From Saccopteryx bilineata (Eukaryota > Chordata > Mammalia > Chiroptera > Emballonuridae), in contig NC_089498.1 in NCBI RefSeq assembly GCF_036850765.1, positions 68,922,305 through 68,986,304 on the forward strand: 64,000 bases of DNA, in the 5' to 3' direction. The notes under the pieces are model-generated. The model ran no database searches, had not been told where the DNA came from, and saw only the letters and a program-made list of their open reading frames with translations. Each line of letters opens with the position of its first letter. The stretch's first letter is position 1. A program made the position numbers and the translations under genes. Below are positions 42,711 to 53,831 of the stretch, in pieces.

Positions 42711-44880
42711 CTGAATTCCAAAACGTTTAAAGTTGTTTTTTTTTTCCTATGGAGAGAAAGTTCTTTGAAATGACACTGTAATTTTTTGGATTTTGAAACA
42801 CCAGGCTCAATTGCCTCCCTGCTCCCCACCCCCAAATAAACCCGATTGGTTTGGTTCTATGCCTGCTTTACTTTCCTGAAGCACTGATTGAACAGCAGGT
42901 GGTTATGTCTCAAGTTTTTATCCTTTTTGTTTAAAAAAAAGAGGAAAGAAAACAAGGTTATATCTTGGCAATAGAGACATTCCTCCCCCTCCCTTAAATC
43001 TGAACAGGGCTAGAATATCTCTAATAACTTGTAAGGCACCTAATATATCTCCTGATTACTAATCAAACAGTCAACATTTCATTTCTGAACCTGGGGAAAG
43101 ATCCAAGTTAAGGGTAAAAGTCAAAAGGTTTAACTGAGCCATAATAGTCAGTAGCCAGTCTCTCCTCAACCCCATCAACAAAGTCAATTACTGATTTGAA
43201 GACCACCTTGTCTACTCTCTTAAACCAGGTGCACCACAGGCAAGAAAGACAATAGTTTTTGAGATCCAAACATGAGGACAAAGGAAAGGCTTACTGGCTG
43301 CTTACTCCATTAACAGTAAAGTACATGGAGAAGCCACCTTCTGGTTCACACAGAGGAAAAAGAACCATGACATTGCAACAGCTGTCACTGGCCTTTTCTG
43401 TTTCCCAAGCAGAAATCTGAATTGAACGGGAACCAAAACTATTGAAACCATCCTACCCACTTGTGACTAAATGAGCCAAATGAATAGCAAAAAGGCAGAT
43501 GGCCCTGGAGTGAATGAGAATCTCACAAGCCCACAATTCAGTTGAAATAAAATTTTGCCACCTCAGCTTTGAGTACAAAATTAAACCAACTGAATCCTCC
43601 CACAGTTTTTCCTAAGATAGAGCTAGTTAACCTCCTGAGAGTCCATTATCAGAAGATAGCCTTCAGGTCCAAGGGTAGTCGAGTCTCGAGTCCTGTAATA
43701 GTCAGGCTTGGCCTTGACTTCCTATACTCCAGAACTCATTTTTTCAGACATTGATCACTTCAAGCATCAATCATTTTTCTAGCAGTTTATTCCTAAATCA
43801 ATATCCTGCCTACAGTAAGTCCTAAAAATGAATTATCACATTTCTAGCTGTTTTCTTTTAACTTTAATTCTATCTGTAAATATTTTTCTGATTAGACTGC
43901 CTGCTTTAAAACTTCATCAGCTCCCTCAGGCATCATTTACACCGAATTCCTACTCTTTTCCAGGACTTGGAGTCCTTGGGAATTATCACTGATCATGGGT
44001 TACCCACTTTCAGGTCTGTCTTTTTGGCAGCCTGACCTCACTTTTTTTTTTATCTCTTCCTCAATTACAGCCTATCTCCATTGCTCTTCTGGCCAACTTC
44101 CATAGCACAACATTTTCTTCCTGCTGCAGCTAAATCTAAGTCTGCAGCTGTTTTAAGATGGCATCTGTGGTTAATTTTTGGTACAGTATTGCACATCTTG
44201 AATGACAGTAATGTTCGATGCCACTGCAATTTTATGCAAGATTTCAGACGAATGGAACCTATTAACTCTGTAAACTAATGCATTATGGAAGTGGCATGAC
44301 ACTTAACTGCAATATACAGTACCTGCATGGGAAAACACCAGGTGCCTCCAAACACTTAAGAACTGAGAACACTGTATCACTTTCCTGTGGCTGCAATGCT
44401 TTATAGTTTTACCATTCACTTGTTCCCAGAGTAGTATCAAAAGAACAAAGAGAAAATGAAATCCACATGAAGTTTCCAAAGGTTGCCTATTTGGCTCAGC
44501 TATTTGTTCATTTCTCTTGGTAATGGGATTGTTCTTGGAGACTTTTGACAATATGAGAATGCTTCCCTCTACCTTTAATGATGAGACAAGGGGCTCCATA
44601 CACATACTGTTACATAGGTGAAAACTCAGTGAAAAGGAGTAAGCTGACCAATATCCTAGGGTAGACCAAAATTGTGAAACAAACACAGTTTGTTATTCTG
44701 GCAGTTGGAACAACAGAATTATTTGGAAGTGTGGAACTGAAGGGAATTAGCCCCTTTAAGGGCAGCCTAGAGCTAAATTTTGGTAATTAAGCATTTAAAA
44801 TAAAATAAAATCAATTGGAAGCATCATTTTTTACTGGAAAAAAGAAACAGAGATGAGAGACTGACACAGTTGCTTTCAGA
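42711..44880. other. Unassigned DNA
   Basis: Relatively balanced composition. No domain is recognised in the frames at 43569-43754, 44081-44278 or the 127-codon minus frame 44303-44686. A ten-T run with CT-rich text lies at 44040-44065. No splice-flanked open exon or processed pseudogene that I can name. Confidence 0.35.
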
Positions 44881-44884
44881 TAGC

Positions 44885-45030
44885 AACACTAACCCTCAAT
44901 AGTTGAGTGATTCAAGCAAGTTATTTAGTCTCTCTGAATTGTAGTTTTTTTTTACCTGTTACAAGGTGTAATACTGTCTTTACATGATTCTTGACAACAT
45001 AGTACCTAGGATAATGCCTACCTTAAGCCA
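44885..45030 (+). repeat. MIR SINE relic
   Basis: TTGAGTGATTCAAGCAAGTT, TTTAGTCTCTCTGAATTGTA, CTGTTACAAGGTGTAATACT and GACAACATAGTACCTAGGAT follow the MIR order. Confidence 0.55.
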
Positions 45031-45079
45031 TATATTTTAATTTAAGGAGTAGAAAATGTTGCCTTAAGAATGAAAAAGT

Positions 45080-45410
45080 GGCTCTGGCTGGTTGCTCAGT
45101 GGATAGAGGGCATGTGGACATCCAGGTTTAATCCCTGGTCAGGGCACACATGAGAAGTGACCATCTCTCTTACCCTCCCTCTCCCCCTTCTCTTTCTCTT
45201 CTTTTCTCACTGCCAGTGGCTCAATTGGTTTGAGCATCAGTCCCAAGTGCTGAGGATGGTTCAGTTGGTCCAAGCATCTTCTGACTCAGGTGCTGAGAAT
45301 AGCTCGGCTGATTTGGGCATTGGCCCCAGACAGGGGTTGCCAGGTAGATCCTAGTTGGGGTATATGCAGGAGTCTGTCTCATTATCTCCCCTCTTCTAAC
45401 TTAAAAAAAA
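45080..45410 (+). mobile_element. tRNA-derived SINE, type A relative, older copy
   Basis: GGCTCTGGCTGGTTGCTCAG head, GGTTTAATCCCTGGTCAGGG B-box region, CATGAGAAGTGACCATCTCT and GGAGTCTGTCTCATTATCTC near the tail. It is more diverged from the young type A copies and may be a separate old subfamily. The duplication AATGAAAAAGT lies at 45069-45079 and 45411-45421. Confidence 0.88.
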
Positions 45411-45580
45411 AATGAAAAAGTAGCTTCTGAAATTAGACCAAAGCAATTAAAATAGAAATAAGAAATTCCATTCACCTTTTGAGATTATAAAAAATAAAAA
45501 TAAAATAAAAGTGATCAATGAGCAGATAAGGCCAGAAGGGGTAAAAAAAAAAAAAAAAGGTAACTAATACAAGAGAAAAT
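45411..45580. other. Spacer between two SINEs
   Basis: A-rich: an AAAATAAAAATAAAATAAAA run at about 45489 and a long A run at 45543-45558. Confidence 0.5.
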
Positions 45581-45589
45581 AAAAAGTAG

Positions 45590-45957
45590 GCTCTGGCTAG
45601 TTGGCTCAGCAGAAAAGTGTCAGCTTGGCATGTGGAAGTCCCAGGTTCGATTCCCGGTCAATGCACACAGGAGAAGCCACCATCTGCTTCTCCACCCCTC
45701 CTCCCAACTCTCTCTCTTCCTCTTCCACAACCATGGCTTGAATAGTTTGAACAAAGTTGGTCCTGGGTATTGAGTATGGTTACATGGCCTCACCTCAGGT
45801 GCTGGAATGACTCAGTTGCTGAGAAACAGAGCAGCGGCCCACACGAGCAGAGCATCAGCTGGTAGGGTGCTTGTGGGTATATCCTGATCAGGACACACAT
45901 GAAGGAGTCTGTCCCTGCCTTCCCACCTCTCACTTAATAATAATAATAATAATAAAG
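45590..45957 (+). mobile_element. tRNA-derived SINE, type A relative, older copy
   Basis: Head GCTCTGGCTAGTTGGCTCAG, perfect B box GGTTCGATTCC near 45644, CACACAGGAGAAGCCACCAT, CATGAAGGAGTCTGTCCCTG and an (AAT)n tail (45936-45954). The duplication AAAAAGTAG lies at 45581-45589 and 45958-45966. It diverges from young copies in the middle (AACAAAGTTGGTCCTGGGTA). Confidence 0.88.
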
Positions 45958-45966
45958 AAAAAGTAG

Positions 45967-47170
45967 CATATAGATTGAAATGTCAAAAGACAGGTATAAA
46001 TGGAGCCATGCCTTTCCAAGTAAGGTATTATGAGGACATTAGGGACTGTGAGAAAGAAGCTGAAGTCCTTCAGTTGACCCAAGTAAGAAGAGAGTCAGGA
46101 AGAAAGCATAAGACCACAGGGAGACAACACAAGCTCCATCTTAAGCAGTTGTCTGCAGAGGGCTTGAGCCTTCCAGCTCTGAGAGCGTCCTTGGCTCAGG
46201 CAGTGGAAAAGGAAGCACACTAATGAGCAGAAGGGCACGGTGCTGAGAGCAGCGACTGCCGAGCTTACTGGTCAGGCTGGGGCTTTTCATTTCATCAATC
46301 ACTTAAAATCTGCTATATTGAGTTCACAAAGTCAGCAGGACTTTAAAATTAATGAGCAAAATATTTTTTTTACTGTTTTTGAAACCACTGCAGGGTCTAC
46401 AGCTTAGCACATTTGGCAGAAAGACACATGGAGGCTTTGGCTGCCTCAAATGTCATTCCATCCTAGCCCCACTTCCATGTTCCTCACCTCAACATCGGCA
46501 AACAAACTGGAGCTGGTAGAAGACCCTGGTGCATTGTGCCAGTAAAGTCTCTCTCTGCTATCTGGAGCAGGGGCAGCCCCAACTGATGTGTCTGTGTTTA
46601 GGCGCCTTTGAGTCTTGTACATGTGCCCAGGGCCCTCCAGATGGAGCAAACAAGGAAAGGAACGGGGAATCTACATGACAAAGAATATAGAACACCAGGA
46701 GGACTGCTTGTTTGATTGTGGTTCTTGAAAAGTAGTTACAGCACCACCTACTGTAGTAACATCTAGACTGGAGTTTTTAATGAGCTATTTCTTTTGGACA
46801 ACACCAAAACTGGGAAAAGTGCTGAGGGGTCTGTTCTGCCAATTAACCCCTGGCCCAATGCCAACAGCACAGAAATACAGCTTAAGTGGAAGGTAGCAGG
46901 GATAATTTAGCTTTTCTCCACAGCAAAAGAGCTTTTTGCCCTGCATAATTTATTCAGGAAATTGTTAAGAGGAAAAAACTGTAGGTGGTTAATTTTAATA
47001 TATTAGTATAAAATCATTTCCTGGTCACTTTTTAATTTTAGCAATTTTCATACCACTACACTGTGTTTTAATCAAAATTGAAATTTCGTTTCAATTCAGC
47101 CATCTACAAATTTCAGGAAGAATTCCTTGCTTTTTATAAAATCATTAGAAATATCATAAATACATATTTA
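45967..47170. other. Unassigned DNA
   Basis: 46000-46680 is less AT-rich, with an 82-codon plus frame (45975-46223; Lys/Gln/Arg-rich, no known domain) and a 67-codon minus frame. I recognise neither. It could be an old LTR-type repeat, but I cannot support that. Confidence 0.35.
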
Positions 47171-47272
47171 TTCATGAGTCTTCCCATCAGAATAGCAATA
47201 TGATTTACTCAATATTGTTTATTCACACATAGTATTGTTTTTTCATGAGTCTTCCCATAAGAATCACAATAT
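47171..47272. repeat. Imperfect direct repeat, 71-bp period
   Basis: A 31-bp block starting TTCATGAGTCTTCCCAT at 47171-47201 recurs at 47242-47272 with 28 of 31 bases the same. It suggests a local tandem duplication of about 71 bp. Confidence 0.85.
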
Positions 47273-48879
47273 TTTCTTTCAGAACCAACAATATTATTTA
47301 CTCAGTGACATCAAATATAAGCAATTTTAGGATTTCCTTTTATATATTTTTCTTAAATAAAACTATTTTCTAATAACATATGGCTCTCAAGATCACATAT
47401 CATTTTTTCTTAAAATATTCCACATATTAAAAAATAATCCACATATAGGCTGCTGGATTGGCCTTCATCTCAGCTTTATTTATGAGAATGTATTTCCTGT
47501 ACCTTTCCCATGACCTCTGGAAAACATCTTTGTAAAAGCTTACTATACTTATTAGTCTTCCCAAAATGCTGTTAGAAAATAGAACCTATAATACCTAGAG
47601 TAATGTGATTACAATTTACAAAGTACAAAAGTATATAGTGAGAATATTGATTCCTTCCACACTTCCCACCTCCCACTATTCCTGTTCATTCTGGGATCTC
47701 TGTGGCTGACATATAGTCTAATACACATGCACATGCCCAAAATAAAAAAAATCCTCAGAGGCACAATAGTGCCTTTGTATAATAGACAAAAGAGAAAGGA
47801 TTGAAATGACATCTAAATATTCTGTGGCGAGACAGGGATTTTCTGATGGTTCAGATAACCAAATATGTGCACTGATAAAGAAGGCTGTGAAGTGAGCAGC
47901 TTCATCCATAATCCTGTCTAAAGCATGAGGAACATCATGGTGGTACCCAAGCCAGACAGCTTAAATGGATCTGACCTACTAAGTGAAGATTTCAGGGTAG
48001 CAGGACCAGAACACAATGACCACAGTGTTTTAGTAAAAAGAACACTGACCAAGAAAAAAGAGTTTCAGATTCCATTTGAACTCTTCTAATATCAACATTT
48101 ATAAACTTAAGCATGTTGCTTCACTATAGGTATTGGAAAATAGAAGACTTTTAAAGTAGTGTCCCTAAATAAGTGTCAGTTCCAAAGCTCAATGATTTTA
48201 TTTGAGACTGATCCCTTTTTTAATAAGTGGCACTGTGCTATAACTAATCTATAGATGTATGCCTGATGGAATTGACATTACTCTTCATGGATCAAGTACA
48301 GGTGGAAAGGAGTTATCAGTAAAGAAACGTTTTTATAAAGAAATACCTTGTCTTCTTGGCAGAGAGAAAATTCCATTTTTTAAAGAATAATGTCCTACTT
48401 TAATACTCCTTCACCATATTGTGTGTACATGTACACACTATACGCACATGCATACATATATTGGGGGTGATTATTTAGATTTTTTGACAACCTCATCTAA
48501 CATGTCAGTTGGTAATAACAAAACAGTTCTAATTTAAAAACAAACACTTAGTATTTTCAGTCCACTTGGGATCAAGGTAATAGCTGCATTCTTCACCTAA
48601 ACACTATGCCATTTATGAATTATATATATATTAAAAAAGTAATATCCTACTCTTGAACATATAGCCATATAAATTATAAATAGAAATAAATGTCTCCAAG
48701 ATTTCTGCTTTCCACCAAACATGCTCACTAATAAGTTAATGTTTATCTTTAAATTTTTCAATAAATACTGAAATAATTCACTAATAAATAAATCCTGCTA
48801 AAATTTTACAGTTAAAATTTACTACCTGTTAAAATGTATTATTCTTGGGTTATAAAATATTTACTTCTAAAAGCAATAG
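47273..48879. other. Unassigned AT-rich DNA
   Basis: A weak MIR-like stretch may lie at 48035-48175 (TTTAGTAAAAAGAACACTGA to GTATTGGAAAATAGAAG). No gene recognised. Frames at 47609-47909 have no domain. Confidence 0.35.
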
Positions 48880-49165
48880 CTAACATTTGAGTGCTTTCTA
48901 TCTGCTAGACTCTAGCTAAGCTATTTGCGTACATTTTGTCATTGAATTCTTAGAAAAAAACAATTCTACAGGATTGACACTATTATAACTTTAATGTTAT
49001 AGTTGGTAGTAACTAAGGTTTAGATAAGCTAAATATCTCCTAATGCCACAGAGTAAGTGGTCATATTGTCTTGTCTCCTTACCACCAGAACCTGAATTCT
49101 TAAGTGTTTTTCCTGTCAGCAAACATTAACTAAGCATCTAACACACGCCAGGAATTATTCTAGGT
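48880..49165 (-). repeat. MIR relic plus L2/MIR tip, antisense
   Basis: TAGCTAACATTTGAGTGCTT, GACTCTAGCTAAGCTATTTG, TTGTCATTGAATTCTTAG, CACAGAGTAAGTGGTCATAT and CCAGAACCTGAATTCTTAAG give a whole antisense MIR. It is followed by AACATTAACTAAGCATCTAA and CCAGGAATTATTCTAGGTGC, which start a second antisense element (L2 3' tip). Confidence 0.75.
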
Positions 49166-49949
49166 GCTATCCACTACCAAAACCACTTTTTACATCAAGA
49201 TAATATATTGACCAGAAATAAGTATGTTTCAGGGAGTAGCAACATTCTTTCAGAATGTGATTTCACTTAGAAAAAAGAAACAAAAATCTAAAAGATAGCC
49301 TATAAACTTGCTAAAGGTACACCAAGAGAATAGCAATGCGATTTTAAATATGTAAATACTAAAAAGGATAAATGAGAAGATGGGAGAACAAGAAGGAAAA
49401 AAGAAGACTTAAGCAGTTAATTTCTTCTTGAATGGAGGAGACAGGTGAAATTGACCCAATGTAAATACAAGAGAAAAGGAGATAACCAAAGGTGACTCCA
49501 ACAAAATAAAAATCTACATTTCTTAGAAGGTAATACTGGTCTCATAAATAGATGAAAGCAATAAAGATAGATTTTTTTAAAATGATAAACTGCTATATAA
49601 ACTTGATTTTTATATTATTTTTCAATGAGTTAATTATTCCTTTTAATATTATAGAATATATGAAAAGTATCTCCTGGAGAAGTTTCAACCTATTAAATAT
49701 TTACTTCCTTTATGCTTTTTTTCATGGTATTTAAATGACTTAAGAAAATGTACTACACATAAAGGAAAATTAAAATGTAAATAATTTATTTTTAGTGAGT
49801 TTCCTTTCACTCCTTATAGAAGTTACAAATAAACAGAATTAAGTAAAGGTATACCATACAAAACATTATCTTTTTCTAATACAATTTTCTTGCTTCATTT
49901 TTGTTTTTGTTTTTTTTTTCTGTATAAAAGAGACATTAATGCAAAATCA
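49166..49949. other. Unassigned AT-rich DNA
   Basis: No gene or repeat recognised. The frame at 49552-49734 is AT-driven. Confidence 0.4.
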
Positions 49950-49954
49950 AAGAT

Positions 49955-50205
49955 CTGGTACCTGCCTAGATCCCACCCTCATTTCTTATAAACCTCCCCT
50001 TTCCTCAGTACACTTGAGCCGATATTTTTCAATTCTACAAACATTCAGAGCTCATCCCCATCTTAGCACCTTTGTCTCAATGTTACCTTTGCCTAGGATA
50101 TTCTTTCCTGGATCTCCACATGGTTGCCTTCCTCAAGACTCACATTGTTTATTACTTCACCAGAGAGGTATTTTTTTCTAATCACCTTTATCATTCATGG
50201 GTGGG
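49955..50205 (+). repeat. L2 LINE 3' region, left part
   Basis: ACCTTTGCCTAGGATATTCT, TTCCTGGATCTCCACATGGT, TGCCTTCCTCAAGACTCACA and TACTTCACCAGAGAGGTATT correspond to the TGCCTGGAATGCTCTTCC to CCAGGAAGCCTTCCCT portion of L2. The match breaks at about 50205 and resumes at about 50605. Confidence 0.7.
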
Positions 50206-50604
50206 TTGAAAATAAATGATGCAATCATAAAGTATAATTAATGAAGGGACTGTTACAGTAATATAATTATGATTTATTATAAAATTAGTTAGAGAAAAAT
50301 AACCAGATTGTCAAGGAGGAGTGGTTAGCATCCCTGGCGGTGAGAGAGTAAGAAAAGGGACAGTGTCTAAAGCTTCGAGCATGCGAATGTATGGAGAGGC
50401 TCACCCAACAGGAACATGAGAATAACACTCACTTTCCATCAGCAGGGACGTGGCAGGGAGGCTCCAGCAGAATATATAACTAGCACTCACCCTTCTCCAG
50501 TTCTCACATATCCTGTCAATGGTTCTCATTGCACAAAACTGACCAGACACCTAATAATACAGTCCATAAGGTGAGCCTTAATATCTGTTTTTTTAACTGT
50601 AAAC
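50206..50604. other. Unidentified ~400-bp insertion within an L2
   Basis: Sequence that separates two collinear pieces of one L2. It contains AATATAATTATGATTTATTA, GGAGGAGTGGTTAGCATCCC, AAGCTTCGAGCATGCGAATG and ATGGAGAGGCTCACCCAACA, with CpGs unlike the neighbourhood. The edges show no clear terminal repeats or target duplication. Probably an interspersed element (an LTR is one possibility) that I cannot name. Confidence 0.35.
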
Positions 50605-50700
50605 TCCAGGTTTTTCTGTCTTGTTCTTTTGTATATCCCAAAGACTAATTCAATGCCTATATATATTAGCCCCCCGATAAGTATTTAATGAATTAATTAG
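50605..50700 (+). repeat. L2 LINE 3' end, right part
   Basis: AAACTCCAGGTTTTTCTGTC, TTGTATATCCCAAAGACTAA, TCAATGCCTATATATATTAG and GATAAGTATTTAATGAATTA match the L2 terminus (TGTATCCCCAGCGCCTAGCA to TGAATGAATGA). Confidence 0.6.
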
Positions 50701-50984
50701 ATCAGTAAAATTTCTATGATAAAAATTTTTATATTGAAAAAAATCTAATTATTCATGAGGAAATGATTCAGTAGTTTATAGAAGAATGATACAGAATGAA
50801 ACCTTATTTCATCTAATAAGAATTTTAAAATGAATCAGTGGTACTTGGCTATAATGAATTTGCAACTTCATGGCCATCAAGTTGATCGCTTTGATTTATT
50901 ATATTTAACAAAGAGAGATCATGCCACCTATGCCACTGTTAACATGGAGGTTAAATGACACATATTATAGTCATTAACTTTTTT
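50701..50984. other. Unassigned AT-rich DNA
   Basis: No feature recognised. Confidence 0.4.
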
Positions 50985-51600
50985 ACTCATTCATTTATTC
51001 ATTCAAAAATGTGTATTGAACACCTACTATATAGCATTATGCTTGGCAACACACTTGAATACAGCTGTGAGGCAAACAGTGAAATTTCCCATCCTTGTGA
51101 CATTTCCATTTAAGTAAGAGGTCAGGGTCAGGTAGTCAGAATAGGCCTCACTAATAAGCTGATATTGGAGCAAATATCTGAAGGAAGCAAGGAGAAGGAA
51201 CCAAGTAGATATTCGGAAGAGTGGTCTGGACAGAAAGAATAGCAAGTGCACCAGCCCTGACTGGAGCAGAGTGCACTGTGAGCAATGGAGACAAGGCAGG
51301 ACTAAAAGCAGAGGGCAGTAGAGCAGGTGGTGAGGACTCAGTTTTTCCTCAGACGGAGAAGGGTGCCCACAAAGTGACACAATCCGACTCACATTTTAAC
51401 AGGACGAGAGGCAGAATTAAAGAGCCAGTTTTAAGGATATGGCATTGATTTGGGTGAGAGATGATGAGGTAAGAAGTACTTGGATTCTGTGCATCTTTAT
51501 GAGACGGCGGAGGTGAAAGAGTTTCCTAATGAGAGAGCATGAGGCTGGAGACTGTGAAGGGAGTCAAAGAGGATGCTGCGGTTTGGGTCTGAACAAAAGA
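50985..51600 (-). repeat. L2 LINE 3' region, antisense
   Basis: TCATTCATTTATTCATTCAA, TGTATTGAACACCTACTATA, ATAGGCCTCACTAATAAGCT, GATATTGGAGCAAATATCTG, GGACAGAAAGAATAGCAAGT and TTAACAGGACGAGAGGCAGA follow antisense L2 in order from its 3' tip. The 121-codon minus frame (51027-51392) is in the sense direction of L2, but this L2 segment is too decayed to call a protein. Confidence 0.8.
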
Positions 51601-52827
51601 AGATGCTCATTTGAATGAATAAAGACAAGGTTTTTTGTCTATATGATTTGTTTGTTTTCTATTTGACTCTGAAAAAAGATATTTATCCAGTTATTGACTT
51701 CATTGCCATGAAAATCACCCAGTTATCAATTATCGCACTGCCATGAATCACTGAGGAGACATCTGGTCCTTAAAATTTGTGAAGTTAACTTTGGAACCCC
51801 ACTTTTTCATTCAAGGACATACTACTACATCTGAAATTTGAAATACTGAGGATTGGCTAAGACTTTGGCAAATAGCTATATCAAAACTATTTCATTTCTG
51901 CAAATTTGGTTCATGATAACTAAATGTAAATACATTTTGAAAAATAAATTTTGATCCATGTTTAAGATGTAAGCAATGGCTTTCCAATTTAATTTTATTT
52001 AGAATAAAGTAATCTTTTTAATGCAGATGACTTTGAAACATCAGGTTTTCAAATTAATCAAATAGTCTTTTTATAAATATTTCCATCATATCAAACATGA
52101 GTTACCAAACTGTAAAGAATTAGAACACAATAATGTGCAAATAGCATTGAAATTGTACTTAGTATAATTTAAGTTTCTGGTCAATAACTCACTTTGCTTT
52201 ACTTTGGGCAGTAGATCCAGTGCAGCGTGGTGAAGAAGCACAAGGTTTAGAGACAGAAACTAAATTCACCTTTCCCACTCCTTCAAACTTTCCTAACATC
52301 ACAAACTTGGATCAGGTTCCCTCATTTCTTAATCTAAGTATATTCACCTACTTAAAAATTATTCCCAAATTAACTACTTCATAAGGTCATTGATAAGATT
52401 ATATTCTGGTGTTTGTTCTTTTATATTCAGATATTTTAGAATTTACTAATTTAACATGATTTGGTAGAAAGCCATTGAAAACATTTAAGCCACACAATGA
52501 TTTTCTAGCTATCACACAGATGCTTACCTAAAATTAAACTATATATCTTCTACTTCCACTCTATAAACTAAGTCATTCTTACTAAATTAGAATGCTCTGC
52601 CCTCTGGATATTGTGCATTTTTTCTTCAGTGGTCAGTGTGACAATTTTACAGCATGGTGAAAATGATATTTTCATTATGATTTACCATGTTACATTGGTC
52701 CTTCTGATTGCCTAAAATCACGTGGTTTTTTGTTGTTGTTGTTGTTTTAATCACGTTTGTTTTAAGGCCTTTAAAACATTCTGCAGTCTGGTTAGATCTC
52801 CTCTCAATACTAGAAGCTAAAAATAAG
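51601..52827. other. Unassigned AT-rich DNA
   Basis: A possible MIR fragment near 52215-52330 (GTGCAGCGTGGTGAAGAAGC). (TTG)n at 52730-52746. No gene recognised. Confidence 0.35.
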
Positions 52828-52835
52828 GCCTGGAC

Positions 52836-53823
52836 CAGTGGTTCTCAAAGTGAGTACCAGGGTGCACTGGTGCACCCTAGAAGGCTTCCAGGTGTGCCCT
52901 ATGGTATTCCAGAGAAATATGTGCCTGTTGAGGACCAAAAAACCAACAGGGTTTTTGGAGTTTAGATTTTTGGGGGACAGAGGTGTGGGGAATTGGCTGT
53001 AAACTGACCGTCTGCCAACTCCTCACCTCACTTGCCTGATTAGGTTGCAAGAGGCTGTTAAGCTGTGGTGCTGGATTTTTTAACCTACTCGCCATGTTCT
53101 CCGGAAAGACTGGAGGCAAGTTTCTTCTATCCTTTGTTTGGTGTAACGTTAAGATGATATGTATGATAGGGGTTTTGGATTGATGATTAAACATAAGGAA
53201 TTGTTTCTTGAAGCCTTTTGGATTTCTGTAAAAGAAGAATATGTGGCAATATCTAAAAAAACTTTGAACATTTTACTACAATTTTCAACATCCTATTTAT
53301 GTGAATTAGGATTTTCTACCCTCAACACAATTAAGAGTAAAAAGAGAGGAATTCTTCAATGTATTGACAAGGAAATTAGAGTTTGCCTTTTAAATATATG
53401 CCCAAACATTGAAGAAATAGCTAGGACACATCAGGCTCATGTTTCTCATAAACACAAAAATGAAAAAACTTAACACATTCATGCTGAGACCTGCTGAATT
53501 TACTAAATCTTACTAAGAATGTATCTATATATATAAAAAGTTAACTTTTTTGTCATTGTTTAATTTTTTAACCCCTCTTTTTTACGAATTCTAAAGAGCA
53601 TAACTCAAAAAAATGTAACATAAAATGTTTTTAATGTCAAAATATATTTAATGTTGTCGTATTTATTTTAATCACCATAAAAGCACACTTGTACTTTATA
53701 TTTTTTCTTTAATATTTGACTTAATTATTATAATATATTTCTCAGATATCTGTATATAGTGCACTTACAGTCATTTTTAGGATTTTAAATGCACCCTGAC
53801 TTCAAAAAGTTTGAGAATCACTG
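52836..53823 (+). mobile_element. hAT-type DNA transposon with a transposase C-terminal remnant, about 988 bp
   Basis: Left end CAGTGGTTCTCAAAG; right end AAAGTTTGAGAATCACTG, whose reverse complement CAGTGATTCTCAAACTTT matches the left end over the first 15 bases with one or two changes. Degraded 8-bp flanks GCCTGGAC (52828-52835) and GCCTAGGA (53824-53831) may be the target duplication. It carries a coding relic of the last part of a hAT transposase at 53159-53473, but no room for the full enzyme, so it is an internally deleted, non-autonomous copy. Confidence 0.85.
53159..53473 (+). pseudogene. hAT transposase C-terminal fragment (dimerisation region)
   Basis: A 104-codon open stretch within the hAT element at 52836. 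Residues about 20-65 carry the hallmarks of the hAT C-terminal dimerisation domain: FWISVKEEY, then LLQFSTSYLCELGFSTLNTI followed by KSKKRG, and a tail EIRVCLLNICPNIEEIAR. This resembles the C-termini of the ZBED5/SCAND3-related transposases. The zinc-finger and the catalytic DDE region found upstream in a full enzyme are missing. The apparent start codon is only the first Met in an already open frame. A dead fragment, not a domesticated gene, because it still sits between the element's terminal repeats. Confidence 0.85.
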
Positions 53824-53831
53824 GCCTAGGA

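Noticed and set aside
42587..42835. Minus-strand frame with an acidic SDDEDDEDEDDD-like run
   Set aside because: The acidic run is the translation of an ATC/CTC microsatellite at the end of a MIR.
44303..44686. 127-codon minus-strand open frame outside a recognised repeat
   Set aside because: No recognisable domain, ordinary AT-rich composition, no splice or promoter context; expected by chance in 64 kb of six-frame sequence.
43200..44750. Possible processed pseudogene or endogenous retrovirus remnant
   Set aside because: Balanced composition and a T run at 44042 prompted the idea, but I found no recognisable protein, poly(A) with target duplication, LTR pair or primer-binding site.
51027..51392. 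121-codon minus-strand frame
   Set aside because: Lies on an antisense L2 relic and reads in that element's sense direction, but no intact L2 protein motif is visible; a chance opening in a dead element.
53159..53473. Domesticated transposase gene
   Set aside because: The fragment is only the C-terminus, lacks catalytic and DNA-binding parts, and still lies between the transposon's own terminal repeats.
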